From: Escallonia rubra
Taxonomy: Eukaryota; Streptophyta; Magnoliopsida; Escalloniales; Escalloniaceae
Direction of reading: 5' to 3'
Length of the DNA: 64,000 nucleotides
NCBI GenBank assembly: GCA_033065855.1
Contig: JAVXUO010002897.1
Coordinates: 372,001 to 436,000, forward strand
This document shows, in pieces, positions 22,800-34,651 of this stretch. A program made the translations under genes and the position numbers. Position 1 is the stretch's first letter, and each line of letters opens with the position of its first letter. Below the pieces are notes generated by a model. It did not search any database and was not told the origin of the DNA. It saw nothing but the letters and a program-made list of their open reading frames with translations.

Positions 22800-23350
22800 A
22801 ACGAATTCTAACGTGACTCAATCCTAATTAACCCTAATTAACACATTAGCTCTAATTAACCTCAATGATCTCTTACTTAAGCCTTAATTAACAATATATA
22901 AGTCTAATTAAACCCAATAAACTCTAGTTAACCATATTTAGGTCGAATTAGCCCTCATTAGCATTAATCCTATTTAGCTCGAATTAGCCCTTAATAGCCC
23001 TAATCGACCCTAATTAGCCCTAATTAAAACTGATTAACCCTAATTAACATTAATTAACCCTAATTGACTATTAATTAAATCTCTAATTAGCCCTGATGAC
23101 TGCTGATTAACCTAATTAAACCCTGATTGTCCTGATAAATCGTAGACAAATCATAATTAAACCCAATTAGGGTAATTAACTGTAATATGATCTAATTAGG
23201 CTCAATTAGCTCTAAGTAGCCCGAATTAATCTCTGAATAACACTAATTAAGTCTAATTAAATGCAATTAACTGTAATCAACCTAAAATAGCTCGAATTGC
23301 CCTAATTGCCCCTAATTAACACATTAACTCAGCATTTTAACCTTAATTAG
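22800..23350. repeat. CCTAATTAA-type array, block 4 (element O, right of E2)
   Basis: About 550 bp of degenerate CCCTAATTAA units, looser than in E1, continuing the internal array of O beyond the E2 insertion. Confidence 0.75.
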
Positions 23351-23382
23351 CTATTATCTATTTAGGTTCGGTACAAAGTCAT

Positions 23383-23685
23383 TTGGTTATAGCGAACTTG
23401 AGCAGAGAAATTAAATCATCGTTCCTAAATCCTTTAATATCTAACCATCCACAAAATCAGGATTTTCAAGTAAACCCGGTGCTTTTGGTTGGTAAGTTAT
23501 GGACTCAAAAATTTGTCTTAGCTCGTCATGTTGAACCATCTAGTCTAAGATCTTATCTTCTGAGACTTCAGATTACACTTTTGGCTCGCAACTCTCTATG
23601 TCTGCAGAAGAAAAGACTTTCTAAGACAAAAGGTCTTTCTCAGCCTGTAGTAGACATTTCCTGCCCTCCATTGTTCCTGAGGTAA
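23383..23685 (+). CDS. Unidentified 100-aa ORF in element O, possible captured fragment
   Basis: An open frame of 100 codons beginning MVIANLSREIKSS lies between the last AT-repeat block and the ORF1 remnant of O. There is no equivalent at this position in E1 or R. Base composition is less AT-biased than the repeat blocks. I do not recognise the protein. It could be part of a captured host exon or a chance ORF; the absence from the sister elements is the only argument for capture. Confidence 0.25.
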   Translation: MVIANLSREIKSSFLNPLISNHPQNQDFQVNPVLLVGKLWTQKFVLARHVEPSSLRSYLLRLQITLLARNSLCLQKKRLSKTKGLSQPVVDISCPPLFLR

Positions 23686-23884
23686 TTAGATGGTAAATAT
23701 ACACAGTTTTCTTCTAACCAATCATGTATGCCCGACATATGGCTTGCCTTTCAACTGATGGATTCCAACCAATATCAAGCAAAACAACTCTCGACGCCCC
23801 AACCAAATATATACCTTCTGAACAAGTCTTTATTAAGGCCAAAAGGGCTAATTAGGATTAATCAGTTTTAATTAGGGCCCCCTG

Positions 23885-24150
23885 CTGCATCTCCACATAT
23901 GTAGACACTGACCTTGGAGTGCTCGTCGTTACACAATGACGAGCTCCGTTGCATTGTTGCGGAGGTATATAGGATGATCACGACGTATAATCAGGTACAA
24001 CCATTATATACATTTAGTAAACACTATATACGATTGCTATCGAGATTAATGCGTCCATGCAAGGCACTGTTGCTGGATATGCCGAGCCGGATCCGGATCA
24101 CAGTGCCCCCGTGGACGAGGACGATTAGCAGGATCCAGATTCGAGCCTTT
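23885..24150 (+). pseudogene. CACTA ORF1 3' remnant of element O
   Basis: Positions 23905-23996 parallel 13607-13705 of E1 closely, including the GTACAACCA just after the exon. The stretch 24060-24150 resembles the last exon of R (2190-2290). Only the C-terminal end of ORF1 is left, showing that O is an internal-deletion derivative. Confidence 0.65.
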
Positions 24151-24204
24151 GACCCCTAATCAGCCCTTCCCCGGCCCTCCTAGCTATTTGTATCCTGCTC
24201 CCGT

Positions 24205-24234
<30 letters not shown>
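24205..24234 (+). repeat. Poly-C followed by (AC)n
   Basis: About 16 C residues are followed by seven AC units. Low-complexity sequence; its length may be unreliable. Confidence 0.85.
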
Positions 24235-24235
<1 letters not shown>

Positions 24236-24360
24236 TATACTCCCCTCCCCTCCCCTACTCTATTGTACCCCGCTCCCGTGCCCTCCTGAACTTTGTATAC
24301 ACTTTATTTTTCGATCAGTATAGAATACATTCTTTATATATATATGTGTGTTGTATCTAT

Positions 24361-24935
24361 TTTAGGATTAAATAATTACATATGCATCAACAATTATTTA
24401 ACCCTAATGTGCATTGAGAAATATTTGATGGATTGTGATTGTTGAGAATTTGTAATTACAGGTTTAGGTATTAAAAAAGTAATTTTTTTTTTAAAAATTA
24501 GTTTGAATTTTAGAGACGGATTTTGTTCCGTCACTAAAATTTTAAACAACAGACTTTTAACGACAGATATTCTATCGCTAAAAGTCATCAATGTTTGAAT
24601 AATTTTTAGCGACGGATGTTCCGTCGCTAAATGTCTGTCGTCAAAACTTTTGGCGACGAAATGTTTCGTCGCTAAATATTTTACGTAATAAATTATTTTT
24701 GAAAAAAAAAATGAATTAAAATACAGAAAATATATTTAGCGACAGAATAATTGTATTAATACGTTTGTCACTGAAAGTCGACTTTTAGGCGACGGATTTC
24801 AAAATTTGATCGCAAAACTTTTAGTAACGGGGTTATAGGTAACAGACTTTTAGCGACGGAGTGTCCGTCTCTAAAAGTCTTACCGACGGATATAAGACTT
24901 TCATTCCGTTGCTAAAAGTCTTTTTTCTTTTAGTT
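24361..24935. repeat. Right subterminal region of element O
   Basis: It aligns with 13765-14497 of E1 except for E1's tandem duplication. It contains the decayed palindrome and repeated TTTAGCGACGG motifs, and ends in a mutated terminus at 24935. Confidence 0.75.
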
Positions 24936-25124
24936 TGAACTGAGCGAGCCTGATCCATATGTTCAGTCCAAGAGCTATTATCTCTCAATCTAGTTAGGTA
25001 TGGTGAATAATGTAGAAGGTTGTGAGATGGATCTGTCTCGCTTCCTTGCATGTGTTCCTCTATTTTTTTCAACCACGGGACATTCCAGTTATAATATCTC
25101 ACAAAGAAACATTATTAAAAAATA

Positions 25125-26219
25125 GGGTAAATTACACACGGCACCCCTGAGGTTTGCCCTAAATTACACATGGCTGGGCCTAAGAATTTTTATTACACTA
25201 AGCCCCCTGTAGTTTGTCATTTTATTACATAAGACTCCTTTCCGTTAGGGCACCGTGAAAAAAAATTAGGGCAACATTGGTTTATTACGATATACCGAAA
25301 ATACCCTTATGTGTTCCTCCTTTCTCTCACCAGAAAAAGCCAAGTTACCACCGCCACTTCTGCCCGCCATCACTGGCGACGCTGCATCACGGAGAGAGCA
25401 GGGAAGGGAGAACATGCTGCATCACAGACGCCTCTCTCTCTCTCTCACATCACAATAGATAGTAACATTGGATTGAATCGAGACAAATCAAGAACCCACT
25501 GGATGACGACGACTCCTCATTCGGCGTCTTGTCGCGGCCGAAGGAGTCGATCACCACCGCGAACCCATCGTTCGGCGACGGCGACGGCGACGTCGCCACC
25601 AAGGACATCCACATGACCTCACCTCTCTCTCCGTCCACATCTTCTTGATTGGGAAGGCACCGTTTAGCGAATCGAATCCAGAACCCGTTGGATGACGACG
25701 GCTCCTCGTTCGGCGTCTCGTCGCTGTCGGAGGATTCAATTTGTCGCCTGGATAACAACGGCATCTCATCACGACCGGAGGAGTCGACCATCGCCGCAAA
25801 CCCGTCGTTCGATCGGCGACGGCGGCACCACCACCAAAGACATCCACATCGATCCCCTCACCTCCCTCTCCATCCGCATCTTCCTCCCAAACACCTGCCT
25901 CGACTCCGATCTCAATTCTAAAGCCGCTAGGGTTAGGGCAGGGACGAAAGGATCAAATCCGAATTTCGGATCCATTCCGAAAGATCAGAGTTCTAGCCTC
26001 TACCTTTCCTTGGCATTAATTTGATCCCTGTGTGTGTGTGAGAGAGAGAGAGATTGGGTAAATTGACTTGTTTATCAGGGGTATGACCATCCTTTCATTA
26101 ATTTTGTTAACTCTGTTAACGGAAAAATAAAAATGTGTAGCTAAGTGTAATTTTCAAAAGATAGGGAGGTCCGTATGTAATTTAAAGTAAACCTCAGGAG
26201 TGCCGTGATTAATTAACCC
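25125..26219. mobile_element. Pack-MULE A with 9-bp TSD
   Basis: Terminal inverted repeats start GGGTAAATTACACACGGCAC and end CCGTGATTAATTAACCC. The flanks TAAAAAATA (25116-25124) and TAAAAAATT (26220-26228) form a 9-bp TSD with one change, as for Mutator-like elements. The 1095-bp element has no transposase. Its GC-rich interior (25340-25930) holds a duplicated gene fragment. The TIR is the same family as Pack-MULE B at 43252. Confidence 0.85.
25460..25925 (+). pseudogene. Duplicated carboxylesterase (CXE)-like N-terminal fragment in Pack-MULE A
   Basis: Two tandem versions of one segment, about 25460-25640 and 25660-25925, share phrases such as GATGACGACG, TCGGCGTC and AAGACATCCACAT. The second can be read in pieces as NPLDDDGSSFGVSS, then TKDIHIDPLTSLSIRIFLP. 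From memory, (S/T)KDV.IDP...L..RIFLP is the conserved block just ahead of the HGGGF oxyanion-hole motif in plant class-I carboxylesterases. The catalytic domain is absent, and the two copies differ in deletions and frame. Identification rests on one motif and is tentative. Confidence 0.4.
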
Positions 26220-29200
26220 TAAAAAATTATTCTGTTGAATTAGTATGGTATTCTGGGGACTACACCCATTAATAAACTCCAAGTCTTTTGACTTTATAAG
26301 TCCTAACTTGGATAAAACATAAATGTACGGGCTAAATCCAATACCGACATACACATTAAATAGCAATGAAGAGAAAAATGAATATAGTACAACCTTTGAA
26401 GCGACAGTATTCTAATGGCAGGTGGCATGAGCTCGAAAAGGAAAGCTGAAATGCGTCGATTAAAAGGAAAGTCGCCCCACAACGAAACAGTCATGCATGC
26501 AGCTGGACAGTCCAGCAGATTTCCTCCGGAAGATGAGATGTGGATGGTATAAGTTGACATTGGCTTTTCAGTTGAAAACCAACTTTTACAACTGCCTCGT
26601 AATGATGATAGTTCTTTCCTTTTCTGCCTGTTATGATTATTCAGCTTCCATCTCAGGCTTCATTCTGATGTACCACAATAATGGGAATGCTTATAACTTT
26701 CAGACCGACCTTCCTATTTTGCCAAAACCACGGAAACAAACCAACTTTCGCTTATTTCCTCATTGATTTGTCGCAAAAGGTGAATTTTAGTGTAAATAAA
26801 AAAAGGTAGAGAAAAAGGAGAGGTCTCGCATGAGGAGGAGATATGTGTATTCACTTTGGTCAACCAACCGACCTCCTCCTTCACCCAACATCACCGCCGC
26901 CCACCACCACTTGAGCATGAATTGCAGTACCTTCAAACTCTTAGTCATGAGAAGCAAGGAGATTGGTCCAGCAAATGAAAGCATGGAAATGAAAATGTAG
27001 CGCGGAAGTAAAGAGATATCAATCCTTTACAATATATTTTGTATTGTTTGGTAAAAAGTAAAAACATTCCTTTAGCAAATAAAGGGTTTCCAAAAGCCAT
27101 CCCTGTTATTTGATAGTTTAATTAATTTAGATAATCAACTTAGTATTTAGAGTTAAAAACTGTATATCATTAGAGTTGAATCTACATATATCTAAATCAG
27201 GAAACAGTCCATTCTATATGTACTCGTGACCTTGCTTTGCATTTAAAAGAAGTGAGTGAGACTGTCTCAGTTTTTTGTCTCTTGTTTCCTAGTATGATCA
27301 TACATAACTTAAAACCAGTACTAACATAAAGATATTGTTTAAGATCGGCGCAGCTGCTGCACTGGTTTTAGCCAGCCTTATCATCTATTATCCGGTCAAG
27401 CAAGCATTTTGGATTGGTGTATATTATGATGTGCATGAGTTTTGTATGCTTCGCCCAACTCAGAGGCTTCAAACTGCTAGTGCCTGGTGCAAAAGGTTCG
27501 TGGAATCATCAGAAATATATAGCTATTGAGCTCTTCCGTACTCTTAAAAACTTCGTGACGCACAGAACTTCCAATTTCAGATCTCAATCATATTTTTGGA
27601 ACTTGCATTCATCACTTATAAAGCTTATCTGATCTCCTGGACAGTGACAAGAAGTTAAGTATAGAAAATAAGCCATGAACCACTCACTTTGTTCCTCTTG
27701 AATACTGGCCAGAGAGACAGCGTTGTGGCGGTTTGTTAGGATTTGTACTCATAGAAAATTTTCAGATGGCAAAAATAGATGTTGAGATTTGGTGACGATG
27801 TTCATGGGGGCAATATTTGTCATCTCGGAATGATATATATCTCATTTCTATGTAGCTAAGTACACAAATGGATTGAAAAAAATGTCCAACACCAGAGATA
27901 AAAGACGCAGCAAATTCATAAACGGACCTTAGCGATATAGATCCATACCTTGGTTGAGATTTTGGATTAAACAGAGACGGTTTTTTGAGTCAAACACGCT
28001 GTCGTATAACTTCATTACTACAGCAAATTAAAAGATGATGCTAAGTAAGAGATCATGATTTCTAATTACCGCCCCCACTTCATTTGCTTAGTTTAAAGCT
28101 AGTTTTAGACAACATTTCTCGTATATATGACTTCTCATATTCAATAAAATAAGAGATCCGGCTTTTTGTATACGAGAGAACCAAAGAAGCACTACAAGCT
28201 ACTCTGGTTCATGTATAACGTGTAATTCAATGCGACAAATCGAACTCGGACATTAGTAATCTATACTATATCAATCAGTTGCACCGGCGATTTGAAAAGA
28301 TAGAAAGAAGAAGCCAGAAGTGAAATTTTATTAGTATTTTTTTTTTTGGTCAAGAGTCCATTTATTCCATAAGCTCAATACAGGTATATAAACCTACTTA
28401 CATTCTTTGTAGTCAATCCAGCTATATACTATATACATGTTTTCTGGACTACTACTCTCTAAAAAAGGATTTTTGTATAGGTTGAAAAAGGAAAAGCAAT
28501 AATGCAATGTAATGAAATTAAATGGAGGAACTGTGCAGTTGAAAACTCCAGCAGAGTACTTCCAGAGACGGGGACCCTTGAGACTTTGACGTTGGATCCA
28601 ACTTCTAGCTTTTAGGTAGCAACCCTTAGCTATAGATAGGTTATCACGTCATCTTTGCATACATGTCATCATTCTTGTTGCTCATTTCGAATTGCTTGTG
28701 CACATACAAACTAATGAAGTTAGAAATGAGTTGCTTCGTTACTTTTTGTGTAACATAGCTAACTGTAGTTAGGAAGTGCATTCCATGCATATCACCCAAG
28801 GGACAACTTGTATATTCAATCTTTTCTCAGCAATGACCTCTTTTGTTTTGAATTCATATAGTAGTCGATGGTAGGAATGGTTTGCAAATGTACGACCTGT
28901 CATGGTCCCTGATGAGCCATTGTTTTCTGTGCCTTAGTGGATTTTTGTTCTTAGGCTAATGTAACTTGTTTAGTTTTACTCTGTCTTTCATTTTGGCTTG
29001 TATCTATGTTTTGATATTAGCCGACAGGTTGTAGCATTCCTATCATGGTATATATTTATTCGTTCTCTTAAAAAAAAAAGGTACTAACCTTTTTCATGAT
29101 AATAACTGGTCATACCTAATAATTCTTTACAAGAGTGTATCCAGTTCACACATTCCATTGGTTATCAGACTCATAATTTCATTTCTATTTTTCTTTTCAA

Positions 29201-29403
29201 AATTGATTCATTATTTTATAAACGAGAGTATGAATGTATATCTGACGCATGGAAATAAGAGTCATTGTGTACATTGCTATAATTTGACAAAGGTATGATA
29301 TTTGATTATCGACACAGAGAGGGAGAGGGTTGTCCACGTCTAACGAGCTATCCTTTCAAGATATCCTCTCAACCAATCTATATCTATATCATATCATATC
29401 ATA
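26220..29403. other. Unassigned 3.2-kb region
   Basis: No transposon end, RNA gene or recognised protein. The most protein-like frame is 27335-27529, whose first half (IGAAAALVLASLIIYY) resembles a membrane helix, but it has no visible support beyond that. A T-rich run at 28338-28349 and an A-rich run near 29069 could be old poly(A) tails in either orientation. This could be host intergenic DNA between insertions. Confidence 0.5.
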
Positions 29404-29409
29404 TCATAT
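29375..29409 (+). repeat. (ATATC)n microsatellite at the Helitron 5' junction
   Basis: About six ATATC-like units lead directly into the Helitron 5' end at 29404, making the exact A|T insertion point ambiguous by one or two units. Confidence 0.75.
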
Positions 29410-29882
29410 AAATATATAATTGACAAAGCGTTGTGCGTTGTCAAGGCGACACATAAGCTTTTTTTGGTGCTCTTTTCCCTTTCTACCCCTTTTAGTTTTG
29501 CGACACATCATCATCTTTGTGAGAGTCCCCAGACTTAATTGGGCTCTTCAAGCAAATAAAGTGTTCAATTTTTCTTTACCTCTTAACATGGGTAAGTCCA
29601 ACCTTATGACAACACTTCACAAAAGAAAACTTTGTAAACTCCATCCAGTGTTAGTCATCCATGTCCCCTAAAACTCTTTAAGGAGAGACAACAACATATT
29701 TGTAGGACATTGAATCATGATGGGTATGACAACTCTTTACCAAATATAATTTTTTTAAACTCCTAACAGTGTTGGTCGTCTATATCCCCTAAACTCTATC
29801 ATTCTTTCTTCCACGCTCACCACCAGCAATAGGGAGATTCTTTTCTTCCACACTCATCATCAGCAATAGGGAGAGAGACAAC

Positions 29883-31510
29883 ATGTTTGTAGAATATTCA
29901 AGCTTGGTTAACCCATGTTCATCTCCACCAGTGTTAGATACATTTCAGTCACATACAACATACTGTATCAATCAATCGCACATGGACCGGCCGTCGCTTC
30001 AGCCATATGTCAACATGTCTTTATTAGAACAAAGGAGGAACCGCAAAGATGCTAGAACACATTGTCGTACTGTTCTTAAGAATGAGAGACGTAGACTAGA
30101 AAAAACTTTAGAACAACACACAGATCAACTTGCTAACTGCCAACAAATGTACTTTTCAAAGAGACTGCGCCAGCATGATCCAATTTTGGCCACTACAGGT
30201 ATAGTTTCATTAACCGAAAAATAGTTTCCAAAGAGCCTGCATCAAGTGGAAACTGAACAACATGATCCAATTCTGGCAGCTATAGGTCAGGTTTCATTGA
30301 GCGATGTTGAACTTGCCAGTAGACGACCTCCATGCACTTCAAAGATGTTGCCCTGTCAAGTTGAAACAAAAGAATATCAAAATCACGAAGCTTCAGGTAC
30401 AATTTTTATCACTGTTGAAAGAAGTTAGTACCAATTGCCAGGTATATATCAATGTCGATCTTTGCTTCAAATACTGTAAATTATAAGCTGACCATTAGTG
30501 TTGTTAGACAGCCACTGATGCTTCTTCAACTATTTCTCGAAAAAAGATACGTTTGACTGATATACAACAAGTATCTCAACCAATGGGATATGAACTGGGC
30601 TGCACTATAAACTCAATTCAACCATCTATGGGCACACATTTATTAGAAGAAAGGAAGAAGTACAAAGATGCAAGAACATACCGTCGCAGTGTTCTTAAGA
30701 ATAAAAGACGTACATGTAGTCTAGAAAAGACTTTAGAAGAACATGGATCTCAAGTTACTATCAACCAACTGCAATACTGTTCAAAGAGGTCGCGTCAAGT
30801 AAAAAATGCACAGCATAATCCAATTGCAGCAGCTATAGGTATACTTTCATTGTTTGATGAAGGTAGTAATCATAATTCTATTTACTTCCACATTGCCACA
30901 AATGGAAACTGAAGCACATGATCGAACCATGACAGCTGCAGGTGGAGATTCATTGACCGAAAGATATTGTTCAAAGAGGTAGTGTCAACTGGAAAATGTA
31001 CAACATCACCCAATTGTGGCAGCTACATGTGTGCTTTCATTGACTGATGAAGGCAATACTCATAATTCCACATTGAGAACATCTGTTTATTAGCAACATG
31101 GGTCTTGCTCTAAGAGTTACTGGTTGTGATGCCCCGGATATACCTGTTAGAAAACAGAGGTAGATGCTTCTACCATTCATGGGAAATGATTATGTTCAAG
31201 TTATATGCAAACGTATGTCAGTCAATAGCATATGAACCAGCTTACATTAATGATTGGCAACATGTATATGTAGACATTTGCTTGTTATAACAAAGATGGA
31301 AATCTAAAAATGCAAGAAAACATCACTATAATGTTCAAAGCATAAGAGACATACAAGAAGTGTTTTCATCTATTCAATTCAGTTTTTTATGGAAGACATT
31401 TCTTTGTTAGAACAAAGGTGGAAGTCTAAAGATGCAAGAAGACGTCGCTATAATGTTCTTAAGCATAAGAGACATACATGTAGTGTTTTCGTCCATTCAT
31501 TTCAATATTT
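29883..31510 (+). pseudogene. N-terminal part of the Helitron Rep/helicase gene: four copies of a basic motif
   Basis: Four diverged copies of one basic peptide motif lie in order near 30020 (LLEQRRNRKDARTHCRTVLK), 30640 (LLEERKKYKDARTYRRSVLK), 31285 (KSKNARKHHYNVQ) and 31403 (LLEQRWKSKDARRRRYNVLK). Between them recur HDPILA or HNPIAAA followed by IGxxSL. Several stops and GT/AG-like gaps separate the copies. Plant Helitron proteins often have a variable, basic N-terminal region ahead of the Rep core, and this is its likely relic. The repeat could be a nucleic-acid-binding module. No named domain is recognised. Confidence 0.5.
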
Positions 31511-32104
31511 TAATTCAAGTTACATGTTTCAACTTGAATAAAACTCTTACAATATTTAGGGAAACTACCATCCTATGAGTTACAATCAAGGCACATAAAC
31601 CAAAGGTCTGCTAAATCAACAGCAGAAGTTCGTGCAGATAGACATGACGGTAACATTCAAGCAAGTAATAAAGGTATGAATCTCCGGTCCATGGATAATA
31701 AGCCACATTTGTTTGAGAGCTTTATGGAAACCTATTCAATTATGCTGATTATGATGTTTCCATTCTATTGGTTTAAAATAGAGGCCAGCATAACTTCTGT
31801 CAATGAATCACCAATACCTAATCGTACCGGTGTTGTCCAATTAGGTAATGCATCTTTTTCTTTTTCTCTTTGCTTTTTTAATGAGCAATTGAGGAGATTG
31901 GTTCGGGATGGTTGCAAAAACCATGTGGCAATGATAATTTGTTCACCCTTTCAAATCTTTCTATTGGTATCCAATCATGCTATGTTGATAATGAAAGTTA
32001 ATCAACTTACTTGAACCATGCACATGCACATTATGTAATCGAGCCAAAGGCATTCGGACCATACTTCAGTCCCTAAGTTTTCTATATGATGTGGAAATGG
32101 GAAA

Positions 32105-34525
32105 GTGAAGTTACCTTTATTCCAAGAAACACCTCAAGAGCTGGATGAATTACTAGATTACAACGGCGATCAGAAGTTCCGTGAATCAATTCGTGCTTAC
32201 AATTCCATATTTTCGTTCACTTCAATTGGAGGGAACGTTGACAATTCTATCAATAATGGAAAAGAACCATATTTCTTCAAAATTAGTGGACAAAATCATC
32301 ACAAAATTGGGTCGTTGTTGCCTCTGGAAGGACAACAACCGAAGTTCTCGCAATTATATATGTACGATGGTGAAAATGAATTGTCAAACCGGATGGGTGT
32401 GTTCTGAGCATCAAGAGGTTCAAAGGATATTGATAGTACTGTTGTTGAAATACTTATGCGTGTGTTTAATGTCAACAATGAATTAGTTAAGTCTTTTCGT
32501 ACTGCTAGGCAACGCTTTTGCCATGTGATTACAATTCTGCTCAATTACGACTGTTTGAGTGTCGTACTAGCGATGGACGGGAGACTAATATCCCAAACCC
32601 TTACGAGGTAGCTGCACTCATTGTTGCGGATGATTTCTACAACCCTAGGGATGTAGTGGTTGATAATGTTACTGGGGGATTAAAACGAATCAGCCCTTTA
32701 CATCTAAGTTTTATGTCAATGCAGTATCCTATACTGTTTCCTAATGGCGAGGACGGTTATCGAAAGAATATCTTTCACAGGGATGTTGTCAATGTCAGTC
32801 CATCAAAGAGAAACACCGTGTCGATGCGAGAGTATTATGCCTTTAGACTACAGTACAGAGCAAACGAAGGGCATACGTTGCTTAAAGGAGGTAGACTTTT
32901 CCAATAGTTTGTGGTTGATGCATATACAAGTATTGAGCATGGTCGTTTAGCTTGGGTACGCAATAATCAAGAAAAAATTAGGGCTGATCTTTATAGCAAT
33001 ATCAGGGATGCTGTTTTGAAGGGAGATATATGCCCAAACAAATTAAAGTTGGTAAGCGTTTAGTGTTGCCAGCTTCTTTCACAGGTGGGCTGCGGTACAT
33101 GCAACAAAACTACCAAGATGCTCTTGCACTATGCCAAAAATATGGTCATCCTGACCTCTTCCTTACATTCACATGCAATTCAAAGTGGCCAGAAATACAA
33201 TCTTTCCTAGACTTCATTCCGGTCAAAAGCCCGAATATCGACCGAATATTGTGTCCAGAGTTTTTCAAATAAAATTGGGTGAGTTGATGGATGATCTTAG
33301 GAATGAAAAAATATTTGGAGAGGTTATGGCAGGTATATCTTAAATCTTCTCTTTTAAAGGTGATTTTCTGTCGAAAAAAATTTATAAATCCTCAAAACTT
33401 TTATGTGGCAGCTGTTTATACTATCGAATTCCAAAAAAGGGGCTTTCCCCATGCACACATTTTGATATGGATCTCAGAAAACAACAAATGTCATAATCCA
33501 TCCAAAATAGACTGTATCATATCAGCAGAGATTCCATATAAAGATGAAGATCCAATTGGCTGCAAAATTGTGGTCAAGTTTATGATGCATGGACCATGCG
33601 GCGGCGCGAAAACAAACAATTCATGTATGAAAGATGGGAAATGCATGAAAAACTTTCCGAAAGACTTCTGCTCAGAAATGTATGTTGATCATAACGGGTT
33701 TCCAGTATACAAGAGACGTGACGACGGAAGGACAGTGGAAACAAAGCACAGGTCACTGGATAATAGGTACGAGTTATAATGTTGTTATGTGCGTACAACA
33801 TTTCTTTAGTCAAGATTTTTTTGTTACATCAATTTAGTGGCCTGACCTTTTGTCTTAAAGTATTTTTCAGGTATGTTGTCCCATTTAATCGCAATCTAAT
33901 AGTCAAGCTTCAAGCGCGCATCAATATCGAGTGGTGCAACAGAGCAAAGGCCATCAAGTACTTATTTAAATATATCACGAAAGGACCGGATAAAGCTACC
34001 ATAGTGATAGAACATGATGGTCCTGACATGGGAGAAAGCATCAGAATTATAGATGAGGTTAAACAATACCTGGAGTGCCGTTATTTATCGGGTTCTGAAG
34101 CTTGCTGGAGAATCTTTGAATTTCCAATTCATTTCAGGGATCCTGTTTTCCAACGGCTCTTTTACCATCTGGAAAATGAACAGTCAATCACTTTTAGAGA
34201 ATCGGAGTCTCTGCTGAGAGTTTTAAAAAGAACAGATCCAAACAGCACAATGTTTGCGCAATGGATGAAGGCAAATGATAAGTAAGAGTTTGCTACGAAT
34301 CTAACTTATAGTCAATTTTCAGAGTACTTCGTGTGGGATAGAGATGCACTAGAATGGGTTGCAAGAAAATGTAAGAATTGCATTGGCCGCATGGTTTATG
34401 TGCATCCCACATCCGGTGAGCTTTTCTATCTAAGAATGTTGCTTAGTGTTGTTAGGGGGCCAACGTGTTATGAAGAGTTGAGAACTGTCAATGGTGTAGT
34501 TTACAAGAACTATAGACAAGCATGA
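32105..34525 (+). pseudogene. Helitron Rep (HUH endonuclease) region
   Basis: The reading order matches Helitron_like_N proteins. Blocks are: LFQETPQELDELLDYNGD; YNSIFSFTSIGGNVDNSINN; GSLLPLEGQQPKFSQLYMYD; after frame changes EVAALIVADDF and YPILFPNGEDGYRKNIFHRD; then KRLVLPASFTGGLRYMQQNY, YGHPDLFLTFTCNSKWPEI and YTIEFQKRGFPHAHILIW. The HUH histidines are coded at 33450-33458 (His-Ala-His). The tyrosine motif KYLFKYITKG (codons 33959 and 33971) retains both tyrosines. Introns look intact at about 33331-33408 and 33768-33870. A TAA at 34283-34285 and several upstream frame breaks disable the gene. The protein would nick at the Helitron ends to start rolling-circle transposition. Confidence 0.85.
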
Positions 34526-34605
34526 TGCGCTCAGTGATGATTATGGCGAGTGGCATGATGCGCTCAGTGATGATTATGGCGAGTGGCATGATGCGCTCAG
34601 TGATG
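34521..34605 (+). repeat. 33-bp tandem repeat (2.6 copies) at the Rep/helicase junction
   Basis: The unit starting CATGATGCGCTCAGTGATGA is present twice completely and once partly. It corresponds to the GEWHDALSDA-like block of Helitron proteins, so part of the coding sequence was amplified after the gene decayed. Confidence 0.85.
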
Positions 34606-34651
34606 CTGCAAGGTTTCAAAGTGGCGGCAATTAAGAGATTTATTTGTAACT

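Larger units (their letters stand above)
3369..24935 (+). mobile_element. Older CACTA element O, interrupted by E1 and E2
   Basis: The left terminus CACTACAAGGAAAACAG starts at 3369, preceded by TGA (3366-3368). The right terminus, with CGTTGCTAAAAGTC and then a T-rich run ending AGTT at 24935, is followed by TGA (24936-24938). Removing E1, E2 and their TSDs leaves about 5.28 kb. This residue has the order subterminal repeats, CT-rich GC-rich leader, captured MYB fragment, CCTAATTAA arrays, an ORF1 3' remnant (23885-24150) and a right subterminal array. There is no TNP2. The right end has lost the canonical CACTA terminus and a 3-bp TSD is weak evidence, so the outer boundary is less certain than for E1 and E2. 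Confidence 0.65.
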
